From contig NZ_CP127173.1 of the NCBI RefSeq assembly GCF_030264295.1, positions 6,455,501 to 6,519,500 of the forward strand: a stretch of 64,000 nt of DNA, written 5' to 3'. Origin of the DNA: Amycolatopsis nalaikhensis (lineage in GTDB: Bacteria > Actinomycetota > Actinomycetes > Mycobacteriales > Pseudonocardiaceae). Numbering within the stretch: position 1 is the first letter of the stretch; each line of letters opens with the position of its first letter. Below are positions 63,470-64,000 of this stretch, one piece after another. Below the pieces are notes generated by a model. That model was not told the DNA's origin. It saw only the letters and a list, made by a program, of their open reading frames with translations, and made no database searches. A program made the translations under genes and the position numbers.

Positions 63470-64000
63470 GTGCGGATACCGAAGGTGCTGTCTGCGGCGG
63501 TACTGCTCCTGGCGACCGGGTGCGCCGTGTCGGAAGGCGGCGAGAACTCCGTGGTGTTCGTCTCCTACGGCCAGGGCGCCTACCAGGCCGGTCAGCGCTC
63601 GGCGTGGCTGAACCCCTACACGGCCGCGACCGGCACGACCGTCACCATCGACGGCCCCTCCAGCACCGCCAAGCTCAAGGCGATGGTGGAAGCGGGCAAG
63701 GTCACCTGGGACGTCGTCGACACCGAAGCGTCGGTGGCGGCCCAGGCGTGCGGCACCCTCGTCGAGCCGGTCGACATGGGACCGCTGGCGGCTTCGTTCC
63801 CCGAGCGCACGCTCACCCCGTGCGGAGTGCCGGACGCGTTCTTCGGCATGACCCTGATGTACAACGCGGACGTCTACGGCGCGCACCCGCCGACGAAGCT
63901 CGCGGACTTCTTCGACCCGCAGCGCTTCCCCGGCCGGCGGATCATCTACGGCGGCGACCCGAGCGTCGGGACGCTGGAGGCGGCCCTGCTCGCCGACGGT
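63470..64000 (+). CDS. Extracellular solute-binding lipoprotein, PotD-like (partial)
   Basis: First 177 residues; the gene continues beyond the window. GTG 63470 follows GGGAGG. Signal with lipobox LLATGC gives lipidated Cys18. The mature part (VVFVSYGQGAYQAGQRSAWL, KLKAMVEAGKVTWDVVDTE, FFGMTLMYNADVYGAHPPT) is the spermidine/putrescine binding-protein fold (PotD/F class) that feeds an ABC importer. Permease and ATPase genes presumably follow. Operon with ALDH and aminotransferase suggests uptake and breakdown of a polyamine or GABA. Confidence 0.88.
   Translation, partial: MRIPKVLSAAVLLLATGCAVSEGGENSVVFVSYGQGAYQAGQRSAWLNPYTAATGTTVTIDGPSSTAKLKAMVEAGKVTWDVVDTEASVAAQACGTLVEPVDMGPLAASFPERTLTPCGVPDAFFGMTLMYNADVYGAHPPTKLADFFDPQRFPGRRIIYGGDPSVGTLEAALLADG

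Overview
The window is about 70% or more G+C, has dense short-spaced genes on both strands, many GTG starts, deazaflavin (F420)-type reductases, a MoxR/CoxE pair and a furA-katG pair. Together with the dispersed palindromes beginning GTCGTGAGTG and CTGAAGGG, which I associate with Amycolatopsis chromosomes, this points to a Pseudonocardiales actinomycete, most likely Amycolatopsis (inference; no 16S rRNA or core marker is present). It reads as ordinary chromosome of mixed housekeeping and accessory genes. I see no rRNA, tRNA, CRISPR array, prophage or large biosynthetic cluster.

Layout. 1-9.4 kb: end of a MoxR ATPase and its CoxE/VWA partner, adenosine deaminase, a small MT0933-type antitoxin-like protein, recQ, two short-chain dehydrogenases behind an operator, a pair of uncharacterised paralogous proteins, a DinB-like protein and soxR. 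9.4-17.5 kb: a SoxR-boxed flavin reductase, a response regulator/kinase/lipoprotein operon, a PAP2 phosphatase, a PLP decarboxylase, and a ThDP enzyme divergent from a FadR-type regulator. 17.5-23.7 kb: palindromic and low-complexity DNA, hydrolase, pirin, a second ssb, a PhoU-like protein, a zinc-ribbon protein, an F420-type reductase and an intact IS5-family element. 23.7-36.2 kb: class A PBP, a MarR-ABC drug-efflux operon, ArsR with an oxidoreductase, several small membrane or unknown proteins, an orphan histidine kinase and a frameshifted carboxylesterase.

36.3-48.9 kb: a paoABC-type molybdenum aldehyde oxidoreductase operon with divergent TetR, a truncated inositol/methylmalonate-semialdehyde module (GntR, Cgl0158-type aldolase, mmsA), furA-katG, and terC under a probable manganese riboswitch. 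49-58 kb: a LacI-controlled argininosuccinate-lyase-like enzyme with an MFS transporter and a PLP dehydratase, then PaaX with a second MFS transporter and a secreted hydrolase. 58-64 kb: TetR with a TetX-like flavin monooxygenase, a leaderless TetR, and an aldehyde dehydrogenase / class III aminotransferase / solute-binding lipoprotein operon that looks like polyamine or GABA uptake and breakdown and runs off the window.

The strongest non-gene signals are an IS that landed exactly in the CTAG shared by the stop codons of two convergent genes; a matched 21-bp element in front of recQ and ssb resembling the actinobacterial DNA-damage (RecA-independent, PafBC-type) promoter; three near-identical LacI operators; a perfect SoxR box; an SD-sequestering riboswitch hairpin before terC; and a series of clean palindromic operators in divergent gaps. 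No single locus is clearly a new system. The best candidates for undescribed biology are the LacI-lyase-MFS-dehydratase locus and the paralogous pair at 7.1-8.3 kb.
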